A stretch of 64,000 nucleotides of DNA from Otatea glauca (GCA_036346275.1 CM070719.1:34501591-34565590), one strand, 5' to 3'. Shown: positions 53,851-64,000, counted from the first letter of the stretch. Notes: a model not told the origin generated them from the letters alone. Program-made: numbers and translations.

Positions 53851-56684
53851 TGTCGGACCCCGGAAAAACACTTTCGAAATTCTCTGTGTATAATGTAGTA
53901 GTTCGGGAAAAGCTAGTACACACAGTGAAAAAAGTTGATACCACAACATATCAAACGTACTTTATTAATAATCAAAGTTTGTAATAAAAGCAGCAAACGG
54001 GCCGAATAAATTAACACAATGGAAGACAGAAAGAAGTAGTAGGGCCTAGTAAATCTTCCATAGGCAATCGACTAGGAAGCGGCCTAGTCCATCTGGTCCT
54101 CACCATTGTAGAACTCCTCTGGATCAACAGAGTAAGCAAGAGTGAGTACAAAAGTACTCCGCAAGTCACACAGTAAATCCAGTATTAATGAAGGGTCACA
54201 AAGGAAGGCATAATATGGTTAACTGGAGTATAAAGCAATATTTCAAAAACAATAAGTATTTTTCAATGTGTAATTGATATAGTAAAAACTGAGTTTTAAT
54301 CCAATTTTCAACACAGGCTCCAACCCAGAGTTTCATCCCAAATTTCCCCATATGGGCTCTCTCCACTTATAAACCATTTTTCTGAAACCATGAAATATCA
54401 AAATCTAATCTGTGAAAGGCTTGCTTGGCATGCCCATGACTGTGGGCGCGGCTAATCGATTAGTTTTACATTCTGTAGAGGTTGTACAACTTTACCCATA
54501 AGACATAATCGTCTCCTTTTGCCAACTACACACTTCCTTTGGTGTGCGGCACAGAAAATCACGATAAGGCCCCTATAAAGCTCTATCCACGTAGTCATGC
54601 CCGCTAAGATTTCACCGCTGGCAGGGTTAAACCGCCCAGTCCAGAAGCCCCCTCTTGCGCAGAGTGGTAGCCTCACGCTCACACCACTTTCATCCTAATG
54701 GCACGACTATCCATGGTATGTTGCAATACGGATAGCCAAGTCTGTCCCATTCCAGACTTGTGGTAGTACAGTAAGGCTTTACATTTAGCATAATACAGTC
54801 CAGTTGTTAACTGACTAGGCGAGCTTATCACAAACCGAGAACCATGGTGCTGCCACTTGACAACCAATTCTCGCCTAGTCTAAAACATATTTTCACTTTC
54901 TTTTGAATAATATCATCTTTCATAACATTCTAGGATGCACTAACACTAAGGAATAACTTTATTTTCAACATAAATCTTGATTTGGCATAAATCCCCAAAA
55001 AATCCTAAATTCATGTCTAAGCATGTCTAAGCCATTTACTATATAGCATTAGTTAATACTACAATAATGTATCAACCAGTGATATTTTGCTCCAAGATGA
55101 CAAGGTATAAATATTTCGAAGTCAATTGTGGTCATAACAATTAGGGGTAGCTAATTATTTAAAACTAGGATTTAAATTACATTAATAGAACTATGCATGC
55201 AATAATTTAAATCAAAATATAATCTTTAAATTCTGGGATCAACATGTTCAAGGGTGTAACTTGCCTTGCACGAAGGGGCTTGAAATCTTCGACAGCGAAC
55301 TGTTCCGACTCTTTGAAATCTATATGCGAAGAACATCTAATTTCAAATAAAATACAAAAATAGCATATAAGAGCTATTTAGAAATTTAGATGAATTTAGA
55401 GAAAAAGGGAGCTGATCGGAGTTCGAACGGAAGATAACGGGCTTTTGGAAGATTTATAATGGCATATAATGATAAAGAAAGGATCTTTGAATTTTTGAAA
55501 TTTCTTTTCTAAATAAAATTTTCAAATTTTTAGAGCTAAAATTTAGATTTAAAATTTTCAATTTTTCTAAATTTTCCCTCTATTTTCTCCCCTTTTTTCA
55601 TTCTCTTTTTTGACTTATTCTCTCTCCTCTTCTTTTTTTTTCTCTTTTTTCCCCTTCTTCGCATGGGCTGCATATGCCTACGAGATAGAGAGCAAAAGTT
55701 TCTTTGTTCTAAGGCCATGGCACACGGTGGGTAGGGCCATGCGGTGGCCAGCCGGTGATGGTGGGTCAGCGTCGGTGCCGACACCGGCGAGGGATGAGCG
55801 GTCGGGTGGTGGCAGATGATGGCGAGAAGCGGCGTTCGGCCAACGACAAAAGACAATGAAATTCTGGCGAGGGAGAGGTGGAACCAAGGACAAAAGAGAG
55901 GGGAAAGAGATAGGACGAAAAGGTGCACCTCATGATGCTGTTGGCACGGCGAATGAAGCTCTGAGGCGATGGGAAGCTTGCGAGGATACGTCGTCGATGT
56001 TCAGTTCGCGCTCCGTTCTTGTGGCGTTCCGACCAAACTAGGGCACGAGAGAGCAAACCGAATGGAGGAATGGGTTGTGTGGAGGGTGAGGAAGATTGTG
56101 CTCGCCTTAAATAGGGTTAAGGAGGGCTGGAGGAAAGGAAACTGGTGTGAGATGCACGGTCGGCCAAATGGGAAAACATGAAATTTGGGCTTGGGATGGA
56201 TTTGGGGGGAAATGTCCGGGAATGGAAAGAGGATAGTCCGATGAATGATTTGGCGGAAATTGGGAAGAAATTGGTGAAGGAATCGCTAGGATTTGAAGCT
56301 TCAAATGTCATCAATGGAGAAAGGGAGAGCTCTCAAGCTCTCTGGCTTGGATTGGCTGGAGCTAGAAGATGCTCCTGAAAGGTGGGGTCTGGTCCCACCT
56401 GTCATTTGTTTTCGAATTAAATAATGCTGAGAAGAAAACAGGATTAGAGAAAAATAGAAAAATGGGTCAAACAATTACGAAAAAATTCTCAAAAATACTT
56501 TGGATTATTTGGAACCTAATAAAATTTTTTTTGGAAATTTTTGTTTTTATTTTTTCTGCGGAAATTCTTTTTTAATACTAAAAATTGCAAAAAGGCTTTA
56601 TAAAATCCAGAAAAATCAGAGAAATTACAGGACAACTATAAATAATAATTAAACCATAAATATGCAAATTTTTAGGGTGTTACA
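53851..56684 (-). mobile_element. Solo LTR of a diverged Tekay-type family (2,834 bp)
   Basis: TGTCGGACCCCGG to GGGTGTTACA on the plus strand. Flanks AGTTT (53846-53850) and AGTCT (56685-56689) are a target duplication with one mismatch. The DNA on both sides is the gag-orf0 spacer of E3. The TATA-like box (minus TATTTAAGG) is at 56105-56113. The donor-like AAG-GCAAGT site is present near 55259-55267 but the block there is 55 nt, not 81. ORFs at 55536-56378 are compositional. Confidence 0.88.
56105..56113 (-). promoter_or_regulatory. TATA-like box in solo LTR 53851-56684
   Basis: Minus-strand TATTTAAGG, same motif as in the solo LTR at 18768. Confidence 0.45.
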
Positions 56685-56759
56685 AGTCTCAACTGACTAA
56701 GCTAAGCTCCTTCCTTCACTCGTTAAGCTAACCAGTTTGATGCTCTCCTAGTGCATAGA

Positions 56760-57460
56760 ATGGCGGACTTGCAAGCATCAGTGCAAACTGATCTCGATGA
56801 CTAGGAACAACAAGAACAGACTGCTCCGGCACCTCCTAAGGTGAAGACTCTTGCTTCTCAGGTTATTGATCCACTTCTTCCTAATCTTCTTATTCTTCTA
56901 GGTCCTCTTGAACTTCAACTCCAACGTCGTACATAGTTTCTTCAAGTTCTGCAATCCTTTTATGCGGCCACCATCCGAGTTGCATGAAGATCCTCTTCTG
57001 CAGTCTTCAAAGATTTATAGGCCTTCTTTAGCTATTGAGTTGTATCTTCCATGACTTCTTGAGAAACTACAAATCTTGCAAGATGGACGACAGTAGCATC
57101 TTGTTCATCTTCTACACTTGGGCAACGAGCAACATGACTTCGGGGATGAAGTTGGAATACTGAATGCTGTAGCTCACCGGCATGTTTGTTTCAAATACGT
57201 AGTAATGCAAGACGTGAAGATTCTTGGATAGTAGCTTCAAAAGTGTGCCTTCTAATAGTGAGGCGAATGGGACGACCTGCTTTAACATTCTCTCTGGCAT
57301 AGATGGTAATTTTGCACACCACACCACAACCTTTACTATTCGCTATCCATTAGGTTCCCTTATGAAGTGGCATCTCATAACCACCAAGTACTTGCAAACC
57401 TTTTCATAGTTCAGCAGCATACCCACTAGTGTGCTCTCCATAGGTTGGGATCACAGTCAT
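56760..57460 (-). pseudogene. E3 extra ORF (orf0), decayed
   Basis: From MTVIPTYGEHTSGYAAEL at 57460 in largely one frame with several stops. Blocks shared with the E2 ORF: GEHT.GYAAEL, VLGGYEMP, ITIYARENVKAGRPIRL, TIRRHTFEATIQESSRLAL, FQLHPRS and VVSQEVMEDTTQ. Similarity is at protein level with many silent and conservative changes, which suggests it was once under selection. Position between PBS and gag as in E1 and E2. Confidence 0.72.
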
Positions 57461-57665
57461 CTATTAAAGACAACTTAGGGTAAGATTCTAACTTAAACCA
57501 ATAGGGGAAAAGAAAAGAAATTTCAACAACAGGGGAAAGAGTAAGATAGATAAGATAAGACAAGAACTTATAAATCCTACAAGTTAATTTTTTGCTTTAG
57601 AAAATAATTTTGAAGATCCTAAAGATCGGCTAGTCTAACTAGAGTCAAGACCTATAGTCAGTATG

Positions 57666-57677
57666 GCTCTAATACCA
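57666..57677 (-). other. Primer binding site of E3
   Basis: Minus-strand TGGTATTAGAGC, one base off the initiator tRNA-Met site, with the GAGG spacer to the LTR as in E1 and E2. Confidence 0.85.
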
Positions 57678-58099
57678 CCTCTGTCGGGACCCAAATATGC
57701 AAACCGGGCCCTCTGTATATACCACACTAGTCCAGGATCATACTAGTGCACGAAGTGACTACATAGATGTAATATCACAATCATACACAACAGAAACACA
57801 ATAAAAGGTCATATTGACTAAACGATAGTTGAATGACCTTAAATCTGACTTTACATTATTAGGCCACATAGACAATTGATAAGGTTCGATTCCTAGTAAC
57901 TCATCTCATCGTGGAACTCCTCCATAGCAAGCGTAGACTTCTCTTTAACTGATGATTTTATTGTGGCAAGGATGAGTACATAAAGCACTCAACAAGTTGT
58001 GCATAGAATGCAAGTCTATTATAACTACATGCAAGGCTTATTCCAAAAGAATGGTAGATATCACTACTACAGAAAAGAATATATTAGACTCCTCATCAC

Positions 58100-58350
58100 A
58101 GACAGTTTTTAAAAACCGCATATGTTAAATATAATCACAGACGGTTTTAGAAGAACCGACTGTGATGACTCTATATTACAGACAGTTTTAGCCAACAACC
58201 GTCTGTGATAATGGCAATGCACATCATAGATGATTTTTAGTAAAAACCATCTGTGATGTTCTCAATACACATCACAGATGATTTTTTTGTCAAAACCATC
58301 TGTGATATCAATGTACATCATAGACGGTTTTTTACTAACATCGTCTATGA
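58100..58350. repeat. Subterminal hairpin repeats of the CACTA element
   Basis: About five imperfect inverted repeats of type ATCACAGACGGTTTT...AAAACCGTCTGTGAT, each roughly 45-55 nt. A single matching half (AAACCGTCTGTGATG) lies at the right end near 59560. Typical transposase-binding repeats of grass CACTA elements. Confidence 0.85.
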
Positions 58351-58550
58351 TGTGCATGACCATTCTATTATAGCCATACCGATCCATTTTGCTCGTGCAA
58401 AGTACCTAGCCCCCTGGTGTCCTGCTCCTTCCCCTAGCATCCTCGGCGACCTCCTACCCTTCAGCCGTACCATTCTTCTCACTCGTGTTCCTCGTGTGCC
58501 AAAGCTGCTACTCCCCTTTCCCCACCACTTCCGCGTGGAGCCCTCGAATT

Positions 58551-58775
58551 ATGGCGCCCCCGCGCACCCTGCCCGATGGCCCCAAGTTCTCCGAGCCAGC
58601 CTCTATCCTCTCCAGCAAGTGTCTCGTTGGTCTCGATCTCCACCGCTCCATCCTTGCGCTTGGCCACCAGAACAACCCCGGCGAGGCAGCCCTCCTCACT
58701 TGCCGCTCCATCTACTCCAAGTCTCCAACTGCGCTCGCCAACAACTGCTTCACCTTCTGCCTCACTGAAGTGCAG
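58551..58775 (+). pseudogene. Gene fragment inside the CACTA element, exon with splice donor
   Basis: ATG at 58551 (MAPPRTLPDGPKFSEPAS) with open frame to 58775, ending at a strong donor site CAG-GTAACG. GC content drops sharply after the donor, as from exon to intron in grass genes. Product not recognised; residues such as SSKCLVGLDLHRSILALG are not from a transposase I know. Probably a host exon captured by the element. The GC-rich stretch begins earlier (about 58410) and may include upstream UTR. Confidence 0.5.
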
Positions 58776-60020
58776 GTAACGCCCCTCCCAAGTTGCCAGA
58801 TTTTCATCATAGCATCCGTGAATCTGGGTTGGGTTAGAATATGTTGCTAGGTAATACTTGGTGCAAATGCTGTGAAAGCAAATGACTTGAAGCCATTTTT
58901 TCTAATCTTTTTTGCCGTTTAATCTCCCATTGCAAAAATACGAGCTCTTGTTATATGATTTATTTTGCTCATTTTCATGCTCATTTGCTTCAGATCTGTG
59001 TTCTTGTTATCAGAGGCTTTGTGTTGTTCAATACATAGATAAAATCAACGCAAGCTGGTTCAGTTGATTAATTAGAACAGTCGCAGTGTACATGGTTTTA
59101 ATTTCATCAATGGTCAGTTCAATACATACATATATACTCTGTTCAAATCATTTGTTCCATTTATTATTAGAATTCGCAACAATAATATTCCGAGTGCTCT
59201 TTTACGGGTTCAAGTGAAGTGACGCTTTATTGTCAGGTAGTCCACTGGAGCCACCCTCTATTATGGTTTATTCCAGAAATGATGCTATTGCTGTTCTTAG
59301 TGAGAACAATAATCTATTTCATGGTAAAAAAACATAAAAGCTGGATAGAGCAGTAAAGACTTGGTGCAATAACATAGGAACATGTGAACGGTTTGTTTCT
59401 CAATATCCAAGTCATGGCAAATTTAGAGACTTAGCTAAATTTAGAGCATCCAAGTCATGGTAAATTTGGAGACTTAGCTAAAAACCCTAATCCAAGTCAT
59501 GTTAAATTTGAAAATCTGGAGGATCTACCAAATTTGGCAAGTCTGTGATGATGGTTCTAAACCGTCTGTGATGTCCTTTTCTATAGTAGTATATGTCTAT
59601 TTTGCAACAAAGCAGCATTTTCAATTGAATACAAGGCGTCCGTGTCATGCATGAGATGGCTACCATGTCTGCGATGGACTTTGTGTCCTGATCGGACACG
59701 GAGACGACGGCCCCACCTGTCAGCGTCTCACGTGAGAACGGGCTGGTGGACCGGGCTGCTGGCTAGGCTAGCAAGCTGGCTAGGTCACGCGGCTAATCTG
59801 GTCAGTCTAGGCTAGTTTATGCTCAAAGGCTTTTTCAGAATTTTAAATATTTTTCTTTTTAGAAATTACAGAAAATGCAATTAGCTTCGAATAAAAGGCA
59901 AAAAAATTCAGAAAAAAACCAAAAAATTATGTAAAATACTTTAGAACAAAATTATGAAAATTCTCAAAAATGCTAAAACACATAAAACCAATTCGAAGAC
60001 GCAAAAAATGGTATGTTAGA

Positions 60021-62612
60021 ATATCCTGACAGTACAGCCTCCTAACTTTGTGTTTGTCACCATTGCAAGGGGCTGAGGAGCCGTGGCCTAGACGAGATAG
60101 AGATGGAAACAAACATAAGGCAAGTTCAAGTCAGACTTTCCTTTGAAGCTGAGTCGGTTTCCACTTTCCTTCGACTATCACTTGAACTCCAAATTAGATG
60201 ATTTAACTTGTAGCCCATGAAAAGATCTACAATTTGTTCAATAGGAACGGACTCTGAAAACATCATGTTCTAATTCAAAAACATGTTGGAAGTTGACTCT
60301 ACTACATCTTGGATTGTTAAGTGCAGCTAGCCTACCTTGCAGGGCCATAACTCTCATGTCTCAACTCCAAAGGCTCGGTGTAATTCCTTAATAACTTTCC
60401 TGTCTAAACTCTAAATTGGGCTAATGATATATGTGTTTCGATCGTCTCGACAAGAGCATCATCATAAGAGCCTCCAGATGGGATTTGAAGATGTCTTGAC
60501 CACTTAAAGCACATGGAAAGGATCTTCGGAACCGGCCGTCAATTTGCTAGTTTAGGAGCTAACTTCTTTAATTGAGTGGATTTGGCATCATAAACATCAA
60601 AATATCTTTCCCTACATCATAAACATCAAAATATGTTTCCCTACAATTTAACGACCTTTTCACGTTTATCTCAAATATTGCCCGGCCAACAAGTCATTCA
60701 ACGTTGATCATACCCTAATTTATCCACAGAGATCATTCTATTTGTTGCACCAAATGGAATAAATAAAACACAAAACCTTTTAGTTAGCTATGATTATCGT
60801 GCCATAAAGATGAATTATTCTAAACCACAGAAAACAGAAGTTAATATATACTATTAAGATTGATGATGATATATTATGTCATTATATTTCCTACCATATG
60901 TAACTTTTTAGTAGTCATAAGAATGCCATACTTGATCTAGAAAAAACATATGTTTTCTTTAGTATGAAACTAATGATAATTGTAAATGCATTGAAGTTGG
61001 AAGGGGGAGTAAATATACTCGTCTTAGAGAATGTTTTGGATTACATGTACTCTAGTCCTATGTGGTATAGGTTAGGATTGCAAGTAATAAACATGGATTC
61101 AAAAGGAATTACAACCAATATATTTCAATTGCATAAATCTCGGAGAATGCAAGTAGAACGAGAGAAAGGTAAATTTAAATGGTAGATTTGGCAACAAATC
61201 ACAACTAATGTCAATGTTACCAACAATATATATCCTAGTTTTAGTAAGCCTAGAAACTTATTTTTTTAAGGGAAACACAACTCAACACAAATAACCAAAC
61301 AAGTATTAAACTTAAAGGGAACACATCAAGTGCAAATTCATGTATAGATGCAATAATGCAAATCCCAATATGGGCCGTTGGATCAACGATGAAGGCTTGA
61401 GAATGTGGGAGACCTCATAAAAAAATTTCCAACATGTGAGTGGTTTATCCATAAAGTGGCCCATCATGTGACTCTCATGCTCCCATTAAATCTAATACAT
61501 TTGTCCTCGTTAGACAATATTGCACATGCAAAATTTGCATGTCGCACCAAGACATAATTAAACATCAATGTTTTAAGCTATCAAGATAATTTGAGACCCA
61601 TCTTTCAAATATCTAAATCTTGTTGTGTAGAAACATCTTGAGGGCCAAACTTGCAACATAAATAACGTATAATTGTCTTGAAAACTTATGACGCCAAACC
61701 TGGAATGTTACACAGCCTAAACAAACATAAAATCATGTCACAATGTACCATCTTAAAATTCATAATAATTCAAAAATTTCTAGTTTTAGTATATTTCAAA
61801 TTTTGTTTGGGAATTTCAGAAGATTTTCAAACCTTTCTCTTTTTATAGAATCTCAAAAGTATTTAATTTGAAGAAATAAAAAAAGGCGATCAAAGTCAAA
61901 AAAATTATTTAATTCAAATTATTTAGGTTAATTATTTTGAATCTTTTGGAGTTTATTTTAATTATACGTAAATTAAATTGAGTTTCCACAAATTTCAAAA
62001 TCTAATTCCCATCTTAATTTCCCCCTCAATCATTCTTGGGCCAAAGCACATCTCCTCGGCACAACTCTTTGCTCCAGCCCGCCTAGCCCAACCCCCTCCT
62101 CAATTTATATTCTCCTCTCCTTTCTGCTTTACCCTTTGAAAATTGTCTTTCCTTTTCCTCGATCCACATCCCTCTCCTTTTCCTTTGAAAATTGTCTTTT
62201 TGCCTTTCCCTATCAAAATCTTCTTTTGACTATTCATCTCTTATGTGTCTCCTCTCTGTCTAATAGATAGGACCTGACCCCACCTATTAATAGTTGTTGA
62301 CCATTGTTGCAACCGCACACTGTGTCATACGACACGTGAGAGCTACGAAATAAAATGGAACGTTCAAGAGTTATATACATCCGTCAAACATCATAGCATG
62401 ACAAGATAACTTTTTGTAGATAACCAAAACACAAGCCATGGATTATACAAGCACAACAAGAACAACTATCAATTATGGGTAACGAACATGCACTACAAGA
62501 GCAACAAGAAATTATTGGAAACTAACACATACATTATATCATTCAAACTAAGAGCAAAATGGCCTCAGAGATTATGAATAGAACATTTGCCGATTCTTGA
62601 TAACCAAACACA
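60021..62612. other. Intergenic, no gene recognised
   Basis: No supported ORF. 60120-60520 reads like a degraded LTR or transposon but has no ends I can place. A GGAATGTTACA motif at 61703-61713 followed by AT-rich DNA and a cytosine-rich stretch (61990-62290) could be an old plus-strand Gypsy LTR start, unproven. 62300-62612 should hold the 3' untranslated region of the zinc-finger gene; no clear polyadenylation signal was found. Confidence 0.4.
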
Positions 62613-63053
62613 TCACAACTTCAAGGTAAGATCCACGCTCGGGATCTCTACCTCCCCACCTTTCTCTTTACCCCCCAAGGTCAGATCGGTTTCCGCACCC
62701 TTAGATGTCAGCGAGTCACGGCTTGATTCAGTGTCATCACGTAAAGCATCAAACTTTTTGAATGGAACAAAGGCGATTTCTCGAGGCTTGTTCTTGCCCT
62801 TGTGGTACCTTCTCCAGTAGGCCTTGTTTGGCGACAACAGCTCCATGGTGAACTCCTTGTGCTTGTTGGCCATGTACTCCTCATGCTTCCTTCTATTCTC
62901 CATGACCTCTTGACGGTGCTTTGTCATGTGGCCGCCGCGGGCCTGGAGGTTTATGAAGGTCCTCGAGCAGAAGTAGCACGTGTACAACGGTTGGCCAAGC
63001 ATTGGGAGCACATCCCTTTGCCTTGATCCGCCATTGCCTAACCCTGCAACCAT
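62613..63053 (-). CDS. Single C2H2 zinc-finger protein with EAR repression motifs (146 aa)
   Basis: Intact ORF with start MVAGLGNGG at 63053 and good start context (ATCATGG). One C2H2 finger at residues 26-46 (CYFC...H...H) with QARGGH in place of the plant-specific QALGGH helix signature. Two EAR-type motifs, DLTLG (123-127) and DLTLKL at the C-terminal end (141-146), predict recruitment of a TOPLESS-type co-repressor. The size and layout fit the short SUPERMAN/ZFP-like nuclear repressors. No introns, as usual in the family. A TATA box lies 85-93 bp upstream. The target genes and biological role cannot be read from sequence. Confidence 0.88.
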   Translation of the reverse strand: MVAGLGNGGSRQRDVLPMLGQPLYTCYFCSRTFINLQARGGHMTKHRQEVMENRRKHEEYMANKHKEFTMELLSPNKAYWRRYHKGKNKPREIAFVPFKKFDALRDDTESSRDSLTSKGAETDLTLGGKEKGGEVEIPSVDLTLKL

Positions 63054-63137
63054 GATCTTGCAATGAGCTCAATTCTCTCTACAAAGAGACTAGATAGACA
63101 ATTGGAGCATTGTGTTGTATCTCCAGTGGGTTGGGTG

Positions 63138-63146
63138 CTTTAAATA
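63138..63146 (-). promoter_or_regulatory. TATA box of the zinc-finger gene
   Basis: Minus-strand TATTTAAAG, 85-93 bp before the ATG at 63053. Implies a 5' UTR of about 50-60 nt. Confidence 0.65.
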
Positions 63147-63593
63147 GGAATTGGCTGGGAAGGAATACTAGGTATCTAATAATAGTTCATTAAATTACAG
63201 GCTTCCTAGCAACGGGAAAACAACTAATGCACAAAAAGATATGGATGCCAATTAAACACTCAAATAACACTACTAAAGAATAAATGTAGTGCCTCTTGGT
63301 TGCCAGCACTGGAAAATTAATAATTCGGTTATTAAGTTCTTCAGAGTAGACCTCTTCATTGATGGCTCGGCCCGGCCCAATTTTTTCAAGCCCAGGCTCA
63401 TGTTTTCATCACGCGGGCCCAACCCGAAGCACAAATATAAATTAATAACAAACAATAATAGTTTTTAGAAAGAACTCCAAAATAATATTTCATTCAAAAA
63501 AATTTGAATTTGTTTGTGAAAAATGGATTTTTGGTCTTCGGGATTGGGCTTTCTAGCCTGGCCCACCCATTCAATATATGTTGTTCAGATCTA
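63147..63593. other. Upstream region of the zinc-finger gene
   Basis: Proximal promoter sequence (minus-strand gene) with no further element confidently recognised. A pair of GGCCCA-rich patches at 63368-63425 and 63540-63570 flank an AT-rich core; they might be a small decayed transposon, but no terminal repeats or duplication could be fixed. Confidence 0.35.
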
Positions 63594-63851
63594 CTCCCTC
63601 CGGTTCACAAAACCTTGTCGGTTTGGGATACGTGCAGTCAAACTTTTGAAACTTTAGCTATCTATATCTTTTTAAATATTTAGATTGGATGCATGAAAAT
63701 CATATGTGTAGATTCGTGTCGAAACATACTTTCATAATATTATAATTTTATTAGATTTTTCAAATATATTACAATAAAAAGTAGTGGAGAAAGTTGAGTT
63801 TTGGAGACCGTGTCGCTGTCCAAAACGACAACTATTTGTGACTGGAGGGAG
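63594..63851. mobile_element. Stowaway-type MITE (258 bp)
   Basis: Terminal inverted repeats CTCCCTCCGGTTCAC and (right, reverse complement) CTCCCTCCAGTCAC, TA duplication at 63592-63593 and 63852-63853, AT-rich interior, no ORF. Tc1/mariner-derived and about 540 bp upstream of the zinc-finger start. Confidence 0.9.
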
Positions 63852-63889
63852 TAACATTTTGCGCTTTAATGAAACTACAAACATCCTGC

Positions 63890-64000
63890 TAATCTACCAA
63901 TTTGGTCTATACCCTATCTTGTCATTTGTATGCCATGATCTATTGTCACCCTAGATTGGATCACTATAGTTGGTTAATACTAAAATCAACATGGGATGGT
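63890..64000 (+). repeat. Tekay-type LTR fragment at the right edge, plus strand
   Basis: From about 63890 the sequence follows 19850-19960 of the solo LTR (GGTCTATACCCTATCTTGTC, then TCACCCTAGATTGG and TTGGTTAATACTAAAATCAA). It begins abruptly inside the LTR, so it is truncated on the left and continues past the window. Confidence 0.8.

Larger units (their letters stand above)
58062..59591. mobile_element. CACTA (CMC) element, non-autonomous, with gene-like cargo (1,530 bp)
   Basis: Left end CACTACTACAGAAAAG; right end CTTTTCTATAGTAGTA, the reverse complement with two changes. 3-bp target duplication TAT at 58059-58061 and 59592-59594; removing the element restores LTR sequence. Subterminal inverted CACAGACGGTTTT / AAACCGTCTGTG repeats are present at both ends. 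No transposase. GC-rich coding-like sequence lies inside, so it resembles a Pack-CACTA. Confidence 0.9.
52842..60020 (-). mobile_element. E3: Tekay-like Gypsy element, right part only, hit by two insertions
   Basis: Minus-strand remains: part of gag (52842-53573), spacer, extra ORF (56760-57460), PBS (57666-57677) and 5' LTR (57682-60020). A solo LTR (53851-56684) splits the gag-orf0 spacer and a CACTA element (58062-59591) splits the LTR. All of pol and the 3' LTR are missing. Older than its two inserts. Confidence 0.8.
57682..60020 (-). repeat. 5' LTR of E3 with internal deletion and CACTA insert
   Basis: Starts TGTCGGGACCC; 57682-58061 is clear LTR. After the CACTA insert it resumes at 59592 (GTCTATTTTGCAACAAAGCA) and jumps near 59640 to the GC-rich and AT-rich start region, ending about 60020 (GGTATGTTAGA). 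Without the CACTA it is about 0.8 kb, so some 2 kb of LTR are lost. The right end is the least certain boundary. Confidence 0.65.

Noticed and set aside
55536..56378. ORFs on both strands in the solo LTR 53851-56684
   Set aside because: Low-complexity or GC-rich LTR sequence with no conserved domain.
58253..58768. 171-codon proline-rich plus-strand ORF in the CACTA element
   Set aside because: It begins in the subterminal hairpins and is in a different frame from the ORF that ends at the splice donor; composition driven.
60964..61185. 73-codon plus-strand ORF
   Set aside because: No domain, no promoter context and no similarity recognised; length expected by chance in AT-rich DNA.
61703..62290. 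Possible plus-strand Gypsy LTR start
   Set aside because: Only a TGTTACA-like motif and AT-rich texture; no second end, duplication or conserved LTR landmarks.
63368..63570. Possible small transposon with GGCCCA-rich ends
   Set aside because: No matching terminal repeats or target duplication could be fixed.

Overview
This is nuclear DNA from a grass (Poaceae), almost entirely nested transposable elements, with one convincing host gene at the right end. The grass call is an inference from the element types: long-LTR Tekay/RIRE3-like Gypsy chromoviruses, a Tat/RIRE2-like Gypsy element, Sirevirus-type Copia elements, a CACTA element with grass-type subterminal repeats and a Stowaway MITE. I do not call a species. 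There are no bacterial features and no rRNA, tRNA or CRISPR loci. // Layout. 1-9820: a Tekay-like Gypsy element on the minus strand (E1; its 3' LTR runs off the left edge), with a decayed gag-pol, an extra ORF before gag and a deleted RT/RNase H. It sits inside 9821-13589, the gag/protease start and 5' LTR of a Sirevirus, which itself sits in a plus-strand Tekay-type LTR (13590-16462). 16463-17755: a decayed minus-strand Gypsy fragment and a truncated LTR. 18060-21310: a solo LTR with a perfect ATAAT target duplication. 21311-22654: unassigned DNA with a promoter-like stretch. 22655-35454: a complete minus-strand Tekay-like element (E2) with a CTGAT duplication, PBS, PPT, extra ORF, gag and pol, silenced by several stops. 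35775-36835: a non-autonomous hAT element with a perfect 8-bp duplication. 37087-52841: one left-truncated Tekay-type LTR split by a complete plus-strand Tat/RIRE2-like element (39183-50275, GGAAC duplication) and by a solo Sirevirus-like LTR (51025-52676, CTTTA duplication). 52842-60020: a third Tekay-like element (E3) reduced to gag, extra ORF, PBS and 5' LTR, itself hit by a solo LTR (53851-56684) and a CACTA element (58062-59591) carrying gene-like sequence. 62613-63053: a host single-finger C2H2 gene with EAR repression motifs. 63594-63851: a Stowaway MITE; the window ends in another LTR. // Three observations stand out. (1) The Tat-like element carries, antisense to its own gag-pol, a gene whose six exons join in frame across five canonical GT-AG introns, with a TATA-like box in front; its N-terminal part resembles the 'putative gypsy type transposon' family of plants. 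(2) Seven Tekay-type LTR copies keep a block of exactly 81 nt between a conserved TAG-A site and a conserved AAG-GCAAGT site, which looks like a mini-exon in the LTR leader. (3) An extra ORF between PBS and gag is recognisable in all three Tekay-like elements despite their divergence. // Insertion order from the nesting: E3 is older than the LTR of 37087-52841, which is older than the Tat-like element and the solo Sirevirus LTR; the LTR of 13590-16462 is older than the Sirevirus, which is older than E1. Every long element is broken, so no autonomous transposon is intact here.
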